This document shows, piece by piece, positions 38,625 to 51,147 of a DNA stretch of 64,000 nt. The notes below the pieces were generated by a model that was given only the letters and a program-made list of their open reading frames with translations, was not told where the DNA came from and did not search any database. Origin of the DNA: Chionis minor (Eukaryota > Chordata > Aves > Charadriiformes > Chionididae); NCBI GenBank assembly GCA_013398295.1, contig VZSF01001076.1, positions 265,741 through 329,740 on the forward strand, given 5' to 3'. Numbering within the stretch: position 1 is the stretch's first letter; the number at the start of each line of letters is the position of its first letter. The translations under genes were made by a program, and so were the position numbers.

Positions 38625-38709
38625 GAATGTGACATTTCATTATAAAAGGAGCAGCTTAAGTTACTTTGGAGGGGTTTGCTCTGTGACCAGAGGAGTAGGA
38701 GTGAATGAG
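38625..38709 (+). CDS. ADAM23: ADAM23 exon j: metalloprotease-like domain
   Basis: One base completes a Ser codon, then 28 codons (residues 247-275): NVTFHYKRSSLSYFGGVCS and VTRGVGVNE. The Cys of FGGVCS is a conserved metalloprotease-domain disulfide residue. NVT is an N-glycosylation sequon; human has RVT here, so it would be lineage-specific. The acceptor is TTTGTAAG and the donor GTAATG. The 787-bp intron that follows has nothing recognised. Confidence 0.95.
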
Positions 38710-39496
38710 GTAATGTTTTTTCAGAACTAAAGTGAAATAAAATAGAAACTGTACATTATAACCTTGGAGTTTAGTATTTTAGTAGATTTTTCAGTATTCA
38801 GGGCTTTAAAGATAACTTACATATTAAAAAGTTAGGATTCTTCCAGGCAACCTTCTTGTATCATCATTAAGCTACTGCTCACTGTGTTTTTCTTTTTAAA
38901 AAGTGTTCCTTGTGTCTGCATTATTCTCTTACTAAGATTGGCTTTTAGTATATTTGACAGAAATTTAGACCCAAAAATCTTGTACAGGAGTGTATGAAAT
39001 ACAGCACTGAGTATTCTTTTGGGTCGGCTTACTATAGGAGGCTTGATCTTCTGCAGTGCTGATGCAATTCATACATGTAATTCTTACTGGTTTTTTTAAC
39101 ATTAAAACTAGAAAAAATTGGTCCCTGTGTATTGATTTTTCCTTTTTTTTTAATTATTATTGTTTTCCTTAGTGCAGAGTTAAATTGATAATGAAAATTA
39201 ACATGGGTTAATCATACTGTACAAAACTATTTTACATATCTATCAGACTCCTTTCTGTAGGTTAACCAGTGGACAGGGATTCTGTCAAGTTGAGAGGATA
39301 ATTTTTTCCCATTAAGTACTTCATTGTGTTTATTTTCCTTCTGTGCACACAGAATTGTGATTGGCTGTACAGAATTAGTGAAGTAGTAGGTATGTAGTAA
39401 CCTGGAATGAGCTGGTGTAGTGTTCATTACAATAACTTACATTTTCTCTCTCTTTTTTAATTTATTTTATTTTATTACTTTCCTCTTGAAATGCAG

Positions 39497-39587
39497 TATG
39501 GTCTCCCTTTGGCCATGGCACAGGAACTGGCACAAAGTCTTGCTCAGAACCTTGGAATACAATGGGAGCCAGCTGCCAGGAAACCGA
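39497..39587 (+). CDS. ADAM23: ADAM23 exon k: degenerate zinc-binding site
   Basis: Encodes 30 codons plus one base (residues 276-305): YGLPLAMAQELAQSLAQNL and GIQWEPAARKP. This is the position of HExxHxxGxxH(D) in active ADAMs. The aligned sequence QSLAQNLGIQWE keeps the Gly turn but lacks all three zinc histidines and the catalytic Glu, so the domain cannot bind zinc in the normal way. This agrees with known ADAM22/23/11 proteins. The acceptor is AAATGCAG and the donor GTATGT. The 1,595-bp intron that follows has nothing recognised. Confidence 0.96.
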
Positions 39588-41182
39588 GTATGTACATGGA
39601 CAAGGAGTCTTTTGTCCTCCTTAGCTAAATATATAAACTGTTTCTTTGTAATATTTGAAACAAATACAAAACTCGCTGTAACTGTAGAAGAAGAATTGCT
39701 GCTTTTGGAAATACGTGCACCAAAATTGGAGTTTAACCAAAACAAGAGCCACCAGTTTAGCACTCATTTTGCAATGGCCTCAGTCACGTTCTGTGTCAGG
39801 ACGTTAGATTCATAACCAATGTTCAAAGGTGTAATAGTAAACCCACCATTAATTTAACTCAGAACTCCTTCTCTATCATCATGCAATCTGTAATTCCTAT
39901 AGAACTATCATTGACAACTTAAAATACAAAAATACCTGATTTATAATTGAAGAAATGGTAAGAAGCTGTAACCTAGTCCAGGGTGACATTTGCTCAACTT
40001 CTTATCTTACTGCTTTGCTGCCAGAAGATTAGACTGACGTGGCCTTAACACATGTAGAGTGTAGGTACAAAAGCTGCTGCAAAAGCCCTTTTTGGGGCTA
40101 TAGAAAGTTGTTGGTTTTTTCCCATTCACATCTTGTAAGCAATTTGGCTACTTTCTGTCTTTGATTCATGTGGATGATAATGCTGACTTTATTTTGAAAT
40201 CAGAAATCTGTGAATTAGGAAACTGTGGAAAGTATTAGGGAATATTATTTTGTAAAGCATCACTTTTGAATAGGGTAAACTTGGAAATTGCTAAAATATT
40301 CTCTATATCATTGTTTTTTGCTTGCAGGTAAAACAGAGTTCATATAATTTGGAAACAATCTTTTTAAACTGTAAGATAGGGAGGTTTAAAATTATAGCCT
40401 AGTTTCCTTATTTGGATACACTTTATAGATAAAGATTAATGAAAGACCTGGACAGAAGAAAAATAACCATATAAATAATCTGTGAATATTTTCTGTGGAG
40501 AAACAGTATGGGTTTGCTGCAATAACGACAATACAGAATCTTTCATCTTGAAAATAGTACTTCTTTGGTAGATAATTTTTATGGGCAGCTTGTAACTTCG
40601 TTTTACCAACTGTAAGATGTTGATCTTTTGTTACTGTTTGATCACTCTTAACTTACATGCTATAGCTGTAAGTAAACTGTAAATCCATTTTCACTCAACT
40701 ACTTTTTCTAATGAATGTTTGATTGGCTGATTCACATATTATAACTTATTCCAAAGCCAAAAACTGTGGCCAGTAACAATTCTTCAGGGTGTTCTATACA
40801 AGTTTTAGGGAGGAGGAAATGTGAACATTTTAATCATCAGTATCGTGTACTGCACATACCCTTGTGCTGCCTGTTTTGAGAGCATGTAGGGAAGAATGTT
40901 ACTAGCTATTTTTAGCTTTCTATACTGCCTGAAACTTTGTGTTGAGTCTAAGAACGTATATATATGGTAATTTGGAAGTATGACATTTATATTAAGTATA
41001 CTAGTATCTCTTCAAGCAGGCTGGTTTCCTTTTAAAGCTAGGATCTGTACGGTCAAGCAACCATCTATCTAATCTTTGTATAATTAGTCAAAGTCCATTT
41101 TTGTAGTGAGTACTTTATATTTATTGTAAGCTTATTTATAACTGCTTTCCTTTTCTATTGTATTTTGGTCTTGTCTGAGAAG

Positions 41183-41231
41183 AGTGTGACTGCACTGAAT
41201 CCTGGGGTGGTTGCATCATGGAGGAAACAGG
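41183..41231 (+). CDS. ADAM23: ADAM23 exon l: metalloprotease-like domain
   Basis: A 49-nt exon (residues 306-321): two bases complete Lys, then CDCTESWGGCIMEET and two bases of Gly. The cysteines are conserved disulfide partners. The acceptor is purine-rich (GTCTGAGAAG) and forms a GAG-AAG tandem; use of the upstream AG would insert one residue. I used the second AG because it gives the human-like KCDC. The donor is GTATGT. The 2,166-bp intron that follows (41232-43397) has nothing recognised. Confidence 0.93.
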
Positions 41232-43397
41232 GTATGTCATAACTATAAGTAATTGCGGACTCTGGAATGAGTTCATAGTTTACATTATGACATAAGTATT
41301 TATGGTTTGGGGTTTGTCCATGTGTTTTAGTACTAATAAATGAAAAACTAGAAGCGGTTGGAACAACCCAAACATATAGATCAATTAGTTCAATTTTCAG
41401 CAATTGATTCCCTTTGCTCTTCACATATTGGGAATTTATTCATAAATCTTAGATGTCGAAGTGCAATGCAGCGTATTCAGTAATGCTTTGCTATACTTAA
41501 AGTGATTGAAAACTAAAGAATGTGTATTTTTCATTAAATAAATCCAATTATACATTTACCTGCAGCTGAAAAAGTGTTATAATACAGTTTTGATGATATT
41601 TCTATTTTCCTCCTAAATTTTAATTAATTTGCCCCAATTCCTTCAAAATTTTAATTTTGAGTGCACAGATCTCACTGCTCCTGTCCAGTGAATGAAAGTA
41701 GAAACCTGAAGCTTTCAGCAAGTGCTTTCAATCCTTAGCAAAATGGTCAGTGAAGTCTGAGGGGGAAGCACGTCTGTATGGGAGGAAACCAGGTATCATT
41801 GCCCTCTACCCTCACACACTGCCAAAGAGTTTTTTCTCTATACCGTAAGCGATTGATTAGAAAAGGGTAGCTTCTAAAACATAGAGTTTTGAGTCTTATA
41901 AATCACCTCCTGTCAGAATTCTTGCTCACTGTGGAAATGTGATTGCAAAAATTCTGGAGAAAATTAATTATTACCAGGACAGAAGGAGCTTAGTTTCTTC
42001 ATATGGTATTTGGAAATTGGTTCTTCAGTAGAATTACTGTGTGTAATTCCTGTAGACTTTTAATTGACAGTCACTGTATGAATGCAACAGAAAATTATTT
42101 AGGAAGTTTGCTTCTGGAATCCAAAGTAAGGCACTGATCAGAATAGATACAAGCTTCCTTCCTGCGGTGAACTCATCAACATATTGGTCTCAGTTGGAAA
42201 TATCAGTAAAAGAGGTTGTGGAACAAGCCTCTTCAGTAGATAAGGTAACATATAATATATTCACTTAACTCCATCAGTGCCAGGAGACTTTTTGTCATGT
42301 ATGGAATAATTCACTGGGAAAGTGTCTCACTCAGTAGCAGTGAGCTGCTAGGAAAGGAGTGGAGAACCTCCTTATGGCATGGTTACCCCCATCTTTAACA
42401 GTGTGAATAATTCTAATTCCCAGATCTCAAAATGTGGCTAAGAAAAATATCAGACAGTTTCTGTGTGAGAAATGACTAATAAAGTATGTTTTCATCAGGC
42501 TGGGAAAAAGATGGGATGAGGAAATACGAGAGAAGTTTGTAACATCATGAACAACGTAGCAGATGATTACTGTTCCGTCCAGTGTAAGAGCTAGGGAGAT
42601 GTGAAATGAGGCTGAAATAGGTGACAGAAAAAACAGGACGAAATTCTTCTAGCAGTCTGTAATTAAGCAGTGAAACTTCTTGCTATAGCATCTTGTAGAT
42701 GCTGAAAGATTTTGGTCAAATTAATGGGAGAAAATACCAAGAAGATAATTAAGTAAGACAAAAGAAGTCTTCCTGAGAAAGTGCTTGAGCTGAAAATTGT
42801 TGGAAGCTGGAAAAATATTCTGCAAGCAGTAGTACAGGCTCTATTCTCTGCTTTTCCCTGGGCATATTATTAGGGCCAAAATCAGAGATGGGATTTTGGT
42901 AAAGTGGATTTTTCGTCTGACCCGATACAGCTATTCTTTTGGCTACAATTACTTTTACTTTAACAATTAACCTTGTTAACAGATTAATTGAACAGTTTTA
43001 AAACCCTGGCATGAAATCAGGGATCTGGAATGTAATCCACCTTTTAAACTGAAGCTGCAGGGAAAACAAACCCAAGAAAACACTGGATTATGCATGCAAT
43101 CAAGAGGGTGCGTAGAGCTGATAATGTGGTTTCACATTATTAAGAAAATAGAAGACTACACTTTCATATACTGTAGATCTGTATAATAGAAATAAAAATG
43201 CAAAATGTTTAAAACCTTTTTCTTTTGTTCTGATTTTATTATTTGAAGATAAGAATGAGCTAACATACTGTTGCACACAGTGGTTGTAAGAAACTGGGAT
43301 TTACAGTATTAAAAAAATATCTTGTGACCCCTCCGCTCCCTTCCAGTAACTGTTGGTGTTTCAAGGCATTTACTCATCTAATTCTTTGCCATTTTAG

Positions 43398-43497
43398 GGT
43401 ATACCATTCCAGGAAATTCTCCAAATGCAGCATTGCAGAATACAAAGAATTTTTACTTCGTGGGGGAGGTGCCTGTCTTTTCAACAGGCCAACAAAG
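43398..43497 (+). CDS. ADAM23: ADAM23 exon m: end of metalloprotease-like domain
   Basis: One base completes Gly, then 33 codons (residues 322-355): VYHSRKFSKCSIAEYKEFL and LRGGGACLFNRPTK. FS.CS...Y..FL..G.G.CLFN.P is the conserved end of ADAM metalloprotease domains. The acceptor is CCATTTTAG and the donor GTAATA, which is not strong. The 2,228-bp intron that follows (43498-45725) has nothing recognised. Confidence 0.96.
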
Positions 43498-45725
43498 GTA
43501 ATAAGTATGTTGGTAGTCAGCACCTCTGCTAAACATTGTAACAAAAATGTGCTGACTTCGCTAACACTCATGTGTTCTCAAATTTATTCAAATATCTATG
43601 TGGGTATTTTCTTGAGGTTGCTTGTAATTAGCTGACTGTTCATTCCCATAACATTTAAAAATAAGAGGAATGAAACTTGTTTTCCATTAGTTCTTCATGC
43701 TCAAATAGTGACAAATATTGCAGTTGATTTTTCACAGCTAGATACATCCCCTTTCAGCATAAATGCACTACTTTTTGAGCTGGAAGTAGTGCGAAATAAA
43801 TTCAGAAGTGAGGTCATAGTGCATGCTCCACATACATTCAGTTCTTGGACTTTTTGCCTGAGGTTGTTAAAAAGAATGCCAATTACCACACTCGGAATTA
43901 GAAATCAGTAGCTTACTTCATATCATATAGACAGTAGCAGCTTGTGGTTGTTCTCAAAGTTAACTTTATTTTGTTTCTGATTTATATCTAGCAAACTCTG
44001 TAATTTATAATTGTTTCCTTGTACCATTCGTTGGTAGGTTTTTTGCCTAAAACCTTAGCAAGGTCATAATTTTTTCGAAGGCAATATTAGCATGACACCC
44101 TTCTAAAGCTGAGTAGTATAAAAAATATTCCATGTGACTCTTTTTGCAAAGTAAGATCAATCTGAAGTATTAATATTCTATTTATTCACGGTGTCAAACT
44201 TGCTGTCCTTGTAGAATTTAATACCACATGAGGCTATTAAGCTGTTCTGTTTACTTGGCTGTATCCTTTGGTAGACCACCACCTTGCACAATTAACTAAA
44301 AAAATTTTGCTTGTTAGAGTGTTTTTTAATCTTTTCCCAGGGTAGCAATCTTTGCTTATAAAATAAGAATGTAAGAATTCTTACAGAAAAGGGTAAGGAG
44401 GGAGAAAGAAAAACACAACTTCACTTTTTGATGATGGTTTTCTAGCAAGATAATGTGACCAAATTGTAAAATTGGCTGTATACATAATAAAAATCTGGTT
44501 TACTTCCATGAAAATACTCACAGAAGAATGGTTGATTTATCTTCGTGTGTTATCTGTGTCAGTGTTTCACAGCTTTAAAGTACTTGGAGGGGGTGGGGTG
44601 TAAATCATACAGAATTTTCAAACCTACTTTTTGGAGGTTGGGAGGAAAGGTAGAAAATGGTGTGCTTAATCTTTAGGTAAATAAAACGTAGCTGTGTTAG
44701 GAGTCACCCTGATGTCACTTTTAATTATAACCTTTTAGTTATGCTCTGACATGTACATGGACATTTGATGGTTCCTGATTAACACTGTAGGAAACTTCCG
44801 TGTATGCTGTTATTTTTTTGCATTTTTCTGGTTGACCCCTTTTTGTTTTCTTAAGAGCTACAGGTCAGATAACCAGGTCTGTTTGATGGAGAGCTGAATT
44901 TCAGTTTCAGAATAAGAGATATTGCTGTTTCCACTGAAGCATAGTAGTAACAGTGGCTTATAGAGGGGGAAAAAGAGAAGTTTCAGTTTTCTGAATCATG
45001 TCAACGTAGCTAGTGAAGAAGAGTATGTATGGATATTGCTTCAGTGTAGTTTTGCTTCTGGCACTCAAAATTGTAGGCACCATTCATTATGCAACAAAAA
45101 GTTTATGCAACAAAAGGAAAATGTTTTCTTTCTTTTTGATTAAGCATTATGAGTGAGTCCTCCTCCCACAAAGTACTGAAGGAGAATTCCATCCAAATTT
45201 ATAAATAATTTGTATTGTGGGATTTGTTGTTTCATATCTTGATGATCCTCAACAGCTCTTCTGCCACTAAGCCCATGCAGAAAGAACATGTTTACTGACA
45301 TTTTTCACCCTCGTCTAGCTGTAGATTTATCTGTTTTCATTTTAACTTGTTAACTTTTAAATTCTCATTTCAACCATGTTCTAATGATGAATATGTTTCT
45401 GTTGCTAATATCCCTGTTAAACTGGAGATTCCTGATGTTCTTATAGGATTTTAATGCAGAATTATTACATTGAAAAGAGACAAGGTTTTTTCAAAATTAT
45501 TTCTGTGACAGACTGAAAAATATCTTGAATCACCTGTAATCAAAATTATGATATCTGAAACCAGTACAGAATCTATGTCACTGCCTATATATGGTTGTGC
45601 TATTCTAACTCAATATTCTAACTTGTGCTAATCTAACTTAAAAGAGATGGGCTATGTGTGACAGAAAACTCATTTGATACTAGTTTTATTCTTACTTTTG
45701 GGGGTGTGTCTTTTTTTGCTTTCAG

Positions 45726-45797
45726 CTCTTTGAAACCACTGAGTGTGGAAATGGATATGTGGAAGCAGGAGAGGAATGCGATTGCGGTTTCCGAATG
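45726..45797 (+). CDS. ADAM23: ADAM23 exon n: start of disintegrin domain, GC donor
   Basis: Encodes 24 codons (residues 356-379): LFETTECGNGYVEAGEECD and CGFRM. CGNGxVExGEECDCG opens every ADAM disintegrin domain. The acceptor is GCTTTCAG. The donor reads ATG|GCAAGT, a GC-AG intron; no in-frame GT donor gives the expected junction to the ECYADCC exon. The rest of the donor fits the consensus, as usual for GC introns. The intron is 791 bp. Confidence 0.95.
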
Positions 45798-46588
45798 GCA
45801 AGTAGAGTTACATATACTCCACAAGTCTTTCTTACTATTAAGATAAGTGTTGTGATTGGTAAGGGAAGGGGAAAGGTTTTGGGAACTAATTTGTTTTGGC
45901 TATTGTTATGGAATAACTTAAAGGACTATGTTAAAACACTTTTTCAAGTGAAAATGGGTGCAAAGACAGAGTGCGTGCCCAGAACAAACTTCCTGTCATC
46001 CCAATGACAACATGTTACTGTTTCCCAGCAATTTTTTGAATAGCGCTGTGCTATTGAATAGTAAGCAGTGCTTACTCCTTTACTTTTCCTGGATAGTGTG
46101 CCTGGAGTGGTAGACTCCTTATCTGTGCTTTAGAGATAGGTGCCTGCGTTTGGATAGCATAAATAAACTGGTTTTTTATTCTCTATTGTAGAAGTATTCC
46201 AAGAAAGTTTTTTGCAGATATCTGCCCTGTAGCTTTGAGTCCTAGTTCTAGTATTTAAATATAATTACACCCATAATTAGTTTTCTTAGTCTTTTTTATG
46301 CATTGAATGGGATTTAACTAAGCAGCATGTATGGGCACAGGCTATTCCACATCTGTGAAGAGGCTTCAGAAGTTTTGCGCCCCCTTGTTGCTGGGGCGTA
46401 TATGTCACTGTTTTCCCTTTTCTTTAGTATTTGAGCATTGCAAAGGTTTCTTCCAGCTGGTAATTTCAAGTCATCAGTGCTGAACTGAATCTTTTGTCTG
46501 CTTGTACATAATAGTTTGTTAGCAAGATTGTCAAGAAAAAACTTAGTTAAAATGGAAAACTAAAAATACTGCGTAATATTTTCTTCAG

Positions 46589-46675
46589 GAATGCTATGCG
46601 GACTGTTGTAAGAAGTGCTCTCTTTCTAATGGAGCTCATTGTAGTGATGGACCCTGCTGTAATACATCCTGTCTT
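46589..46675 (+). CDS. ADAM23: ADAM23 exon o: disintegrin domain
   Basis: Encodes 29 codons (residues 380-408): ECYADCCKKCSLSNGAHCS and DGPCCNTSCL. The cysteine pattern of the disintegrin domain is complete here. NTS is a sequon. The human sequence as I recall has CCNNTSC, one residue longer. The acceptor is TTTCTTCAG and the donor GTGAGT. The 486-bp intron that follows shows nothing notable. Confidence 0.96.
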
Positions 46676-47161
46676 GTGAGTTGCTGCAGTGTATCTGTTG
46701 TTCTTTTCAGTTGTCCATGGAGCGTGTGTGCAGCCTGTTATAGTTCAAAGTGTGTTTCATGCAGAATGAAAAGGAACAGCTTATGTAGACCGAAACTGTT
46801 ATTCCAGACAGTAATGCGGTTACTGCCCCAAATGTAAAGGCAATAGGTTTCATTGGATATGTATTCATGTTTACATGAATGCCTTTTGCGTTTATATACC
46901 TGAGATGAAAAAAAACCCTAAATTTTTGAAGTATTATATACTTCAGTTTAGCCTTTAAAATATTAAGAAATGGAAATCTTTTTCAACACTTTGGAAATAA
47001 CTATTGAGATTGTGGTGTTTTGTTGTTAACCAAGCAAAAAAAGACAAATATGTGTGAGTATAGTGTTTACGGAGTGTTGAAATGAGGAGAAATTCCAAAC
47101 AGGAACTTTTAATTTTGCTTTTACATAACCTTAGTCATGAACTATGTTCTTCGTTTTCTAG

Positions 47162-47242
47162 TTTTTCCCACGAGGCTATGATTGTCGATATGCAGTGAAT
47201 GAATGTGATATTGCAGAGTTCTGCACTGGTGATTCTGGCCAG
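47162..47242 (+). CDS. ADAM23: ADAM23 exon p: disintegrin loop
   Basis: Encodes 27 codons (residues 409-435): FFPRGYDCRYAVNECDIAEF and CTGDSGQ. It contains the disintegrin loop, which in ADAM23 carries AVNECD instead of RGD; this loop is reported to bind integrin alpha-v beta-3 in mammals. The acceptor is CGTTTTCTAG and the donor GTATGT. The 1,727-bp intron that follows contains a CR1 fragment. Confidence 0.96.
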
Positions 47243-47624
47243 GTATGTATGTATTGATGCTTGTTTGCACTCATTTTATATCAATTTATATCAATAGACT
47301 GCACTCTGATATACCCACAAATAAATGGGGGTGGGTGGGCATTTTTTAATCCTAACAAAATTTTTAAAAGCTCAGAAAATAATTAATCTAAATAGACTCA
47401 AAATATGACTTCTGCAGTTTTATTAGTTTTTTAAAAATTGTTGGGTTTTGTGTATCTGTGTAGTATTTGTGTCAGATATCCTCCTTTGCTCTTTGCCTGG
47501 TCTATAGTGTAAGTACTAAGAATATACTGGAAATGTGAATGGATTCAAAGGTAATAACACTAAGATTTTATGAAATAAAATAGTTTTAAATGTAAAGGTA
47601 GAAAATTACAACTAATTGAATATG

Positions 47625-47935
47625 GAATCATAGAATCATTTAGGTTGGAAAAGACCCTTAAGATCATAGAGTCCAACCATTAATCTAGCACTGCCAAGTC
47701 CAGCACTAAGCCATGTCCCTTAGCACTGCAGCTACCCATCTTTTAAATCCCTCCAGGGATGGCGATTCCACCACTTCCCTGGGCAGCCTGTTCCAATGTT
47801 TGATAACCCTTTCTGTGAAGAAATTTTCCCTAATATCCAATCTAAACCTCTCCTGGTGTAACTTGAGGCCATTTCCTCTTGTCCTGTAGTTTTTCACGTG
47901 GGAGAAGAGACTGACCCCCACCTCTTGGAAACCTT
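47625..47935 (-). mobile_element. CR1 LINE 3' fragment
   Basis: Antisense CR1 tail. The minus strand translates to [40 protein letters not shown] and a tail ending in an AATCATTTAGG...AATCATAGAATC-type terminus at about 47625-47650. It belongs to a different CR1 subtype from the copy at 24519, having [14 protein letters not shown] as its C-terminus. Strongly 5'-truncated. Confidence 0.92.
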
Positions 47936-48969
47936 TGGCTAATACTCAAAAGTATAGGAATAAACAGCAACCAAAAAGTTGGTTTAACTTGAGTTCTTTT
48001 AAGAAGTCAACATTCTGTACATCTTTAATTTTTACAGTGACTTTGACACTTTAGATGATATATATGCATTTTCAATATTGAGTATTTAGCTTCAAGGTTA
48101 TATAAGAACTTCATAACTCTGCTGCCGTCATCTCCTGCATGTAAGTTCTTAGCTTTGAAGAAATAAGGTTCAGGATAGAGAATATGTCTCCGGGCATTGG
48201 CTATAATTACAGATGCCAATAAATTAACAGTAACCTCTTTCTATATTATCATCTGAGACATCCACACTTACAGATAAGTAGCTCTTGCTGAGATTTTATT
48301 GTAAATGTTTTATTCTGTAGATGGAGCATTCTTCATGGGAGGGAGAAAGGCTTTCTTAAGCTAGAAAGGCTTCCCTCAGAGCGTTGGCTAATATGGTACA
48401 TTGCAGCAACATACCCTTTCCAAACCTTTACAAGTCCCTTTTTGATGAGGAAAAGCTTTGAGAACAGTCTGCTTCTGGCTTTAGTAATCTGAGGCTTCTG
48501 GACCTAATGACTTGTTCGTACCAAAAAAGTTTCTAATGACAAAAGAACATGACAATTAACATCATAAAAAAAACCTACAGCTCTGTAAGGAAAAGACTGG
48601 TCGGCTACAACTAGGTACTTGTTTCCTTTCTTAGTGAACTGAAATGAATGCAGTGACAGCGTTGCAAACATGACCCCAGTATTAGCTACCAGATATACTG
48701 TTACTGAACACATTTGTTTAGCTATTTATTTTGCCTCGCCTCCTTAACTTCTACTTGGAATATACAAAAGTTAGGATCAAAACTTCATGGCTCAAAGTGT
48801 TCATTTTTTCATTTGTATTTGTAGCTATAAAGATTGCTGCACTAAATATATTATCTACCCCCTTTATATGTTGTGCAATTGTCTTTTAAAACTGTGAAAA
48901 TTTTGTATGTAATCCTTTGATGTATTATTACAGTACACATGATGAAAAAAATTTCTTAATTTTTTTCAG

Positions 48970-49020
48970 TGTCCACCAAATCTTCATAAACAAGATGGGT
49001 ATGCCTGTGATTCGAATCAG
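48970..49020 (+). CDS. ADAM23: ADAM23 exon q: disintegrin/cysteine-rich junction
   Basis: A short exon of 17 codons (residues 436-452): CPPNLHKQDGYACDSNQ. CP.N.....G..C is the end of the disintegrin domain. It has a long T-rich acceptor (TTTTTTTCAG) and a GTATGC donor; phase 0 on both sides. The 469-bp intron that follows is the shortest in the window; its branch site may be GCTAAC at 49471-49476, 13 nt before its acceptor. Confidence 0.95.
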
Positions 49021-49489
49021 GTATGCAATGTTTTAAAATACCTGCACATCAGCAAATAGAAATTAACCAAATACAAGTTTCCGTGTATTTTTTTAATCTT
49101 GTCTTGTATATTTCTTCATAAATTTTGTCTTTTGGACATCAATGTTGCTCATGCTTTATGCACTCTATGAATACAAAAATTTCTAGTTTGAGTAAAATCT
49201 GCTTGATGTCTTTACATTTTACATGTAGATCTTTTATTACACTCCACGTTAATGAGTTCTTTACAACTATGTAAATAAGAAGTACAAAGCAGCTGCTGAA
49301 ATCTCCATATGTATTAGACACCAAACGACTTTGAGAATCTGGGCCAAAATGTGTACTCCATCTACCCAAATTCATGAAAACTATTATACGTCCCAATATG
49401 TGTGTGAAAAATCAAAATGAGGCATTTTTTTGGGGAGTGGAAGGAAATGAAATAACACTCGGTTCTCATTGCTAACGTGTTTTGTTTAG

Positions 49490-49553
49490 GGTCGTTGCTA
49501 TAATGGTGAATGCAAGACAAGAGATAATCAGTGCAAATACATCTGGGGATCTA
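49490..49553 (+). CDS. ADAM23: ADAM23 exon r: cysteine-rich domain
   Basis: Encodes 21 codons plus one base (residues 453-473): GRCYNGECKTRDNQCKYIW and GS. GRCYNGxC opens the cysteine-rich domain. The acceptor is GTTTAG and the donor GTAAGT. The 1,594-bp intron that follows has no recognised feature. Confidence 0.96.
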
Positions 49554-51147
49554 GTAAGTTGAATTTAACTACCTTAAGTATATTTTAGTTCTGATTCATT
49601 CCTGCCTTTGTTTTGTATTTTTAGTATTTTTATTTTTTGTTCTTCCCACTGTAAGTTTTCTGCTCAGTAGAGTAGGCTACAGTGAGAAACTGTGGCTTGA
49701 TTGGCAAGTGAAATTTTGACTTGTATGCCTGTTTGGGAGTGATGACAGAGAGATTGTTTTGACATGATGTAGTTGCAGACACAGGTAGGACAGCAAATGC
49801 TGGACTCTGGTGTAATTAGGTGAGAAAACATGCAAAATATCAGCAACTTTAAGTTAGTGTTACCAGGGTGTGAAAAAAATGGGTTTGAGAATTTTTTTGA
49901 TATAGTTCAAAACAGATGGTTTTGGCTTTTTTAATGACAGTTGTCAATTCCATTATGCCAGCAGTGATTCACGCTAAAGCTGCTCCATCTTGCCTCTCTT
50001 TGCTATACAATCCTATGGTCAGGAAAATTAGTACATTAGTGTGAATTTAAATATACGTAATACGAATTTAAGCCCAGAGGTGTTGAGTAAAATAGAAAAT
50101 GGATTTTGCTTGCAGCTGAGATAGCTAAATGCTGTGTGTAATGCCTTTGAGACAGCTCAGCAGAGCAGAACTATCAAAATGTCCTGCACTCTAGCACTTA
50201 ATGTTTTCTTGTGCATTTTGTCTATTCATAGCTGCCACTGCTGCCACTGCCTATTTGACGCAGAAGAATTGTTCCATTCTAGGGAAGATGGGAGGGGAAG
50301 GATATAGTTTTACCACTTATTGTTTGTCTTGTACAATAGAAAAGATGCAGTGTAACTCTTCTTCGTCTTCTGATGCCTTTTTGATAATATTAAAGGCAAT
50401 AGGTGTTTTTGTTAACTAATTTCTTTGCATCTTACACGCTTATATTTTAACATTTGATTTGTCTTCTATACAAGTGATTTTACTGAAACTACTCTCATTT
50501 ACCTTTAATATTTTATCATACTCTATATTGTTGTGCTTTTTTCTTTTTTAATTGAGTTTTAGAAAAAACAAATGGGCTTGTTAGTAAATAATTGTGGTTT
50601 TAAACCCATTAGTTCAGATTTCTACTCCTAAAAAGCAGTAGGAATTACACTTTTGCCTGTTCAACCTTGTTTTCTCTGTGAACTCCTAAAAAATAAAATA
50701 AACATTGAGTTGATGTGAGAACATATGCTTATGGTATATGTCATACATAAAATCTTTGATCTCCTGAAATACAGATCAGGAATAATTGCAGTGAAAACAA
50801 CTAGATTAAATCTATGTGTAACTGTTATGAAGTGACAAAATTAGACCACAGATAAATTCAAATGCAGAAGATCATACAGACACTGTGGAGATTGCTTTTT
50901 TATAAAGTTCAGAGCAAATTTTGAACAGTGAGCATTATTTTAGAAAAGCTCTCTGTAGGTATTGCTGTTCAGTCTGCTAGGTTCCCACTGTAGTCACTGG
51001 AAGATATCATGTGTACATACACGTGTGGCTGGATTTATGTTTTGTATTAAAAAAATACAGAGAACTGCTGGAATAAATCATGCCTGTTTTCAGAGCTCTC
51101 ACATTGCCAATGGAAAATACGTTCCTTTTTCCTTTCTTCATCAACAG

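Noticed and set aside
39420..39815. 131-codon open frame on the + strand over exon k, and a 98-codon frame opposite
   Set aside because: It crosses the true exon in another frame and runs into both introns; composition is AT-driven and the ADAM23 frame explains the locus.
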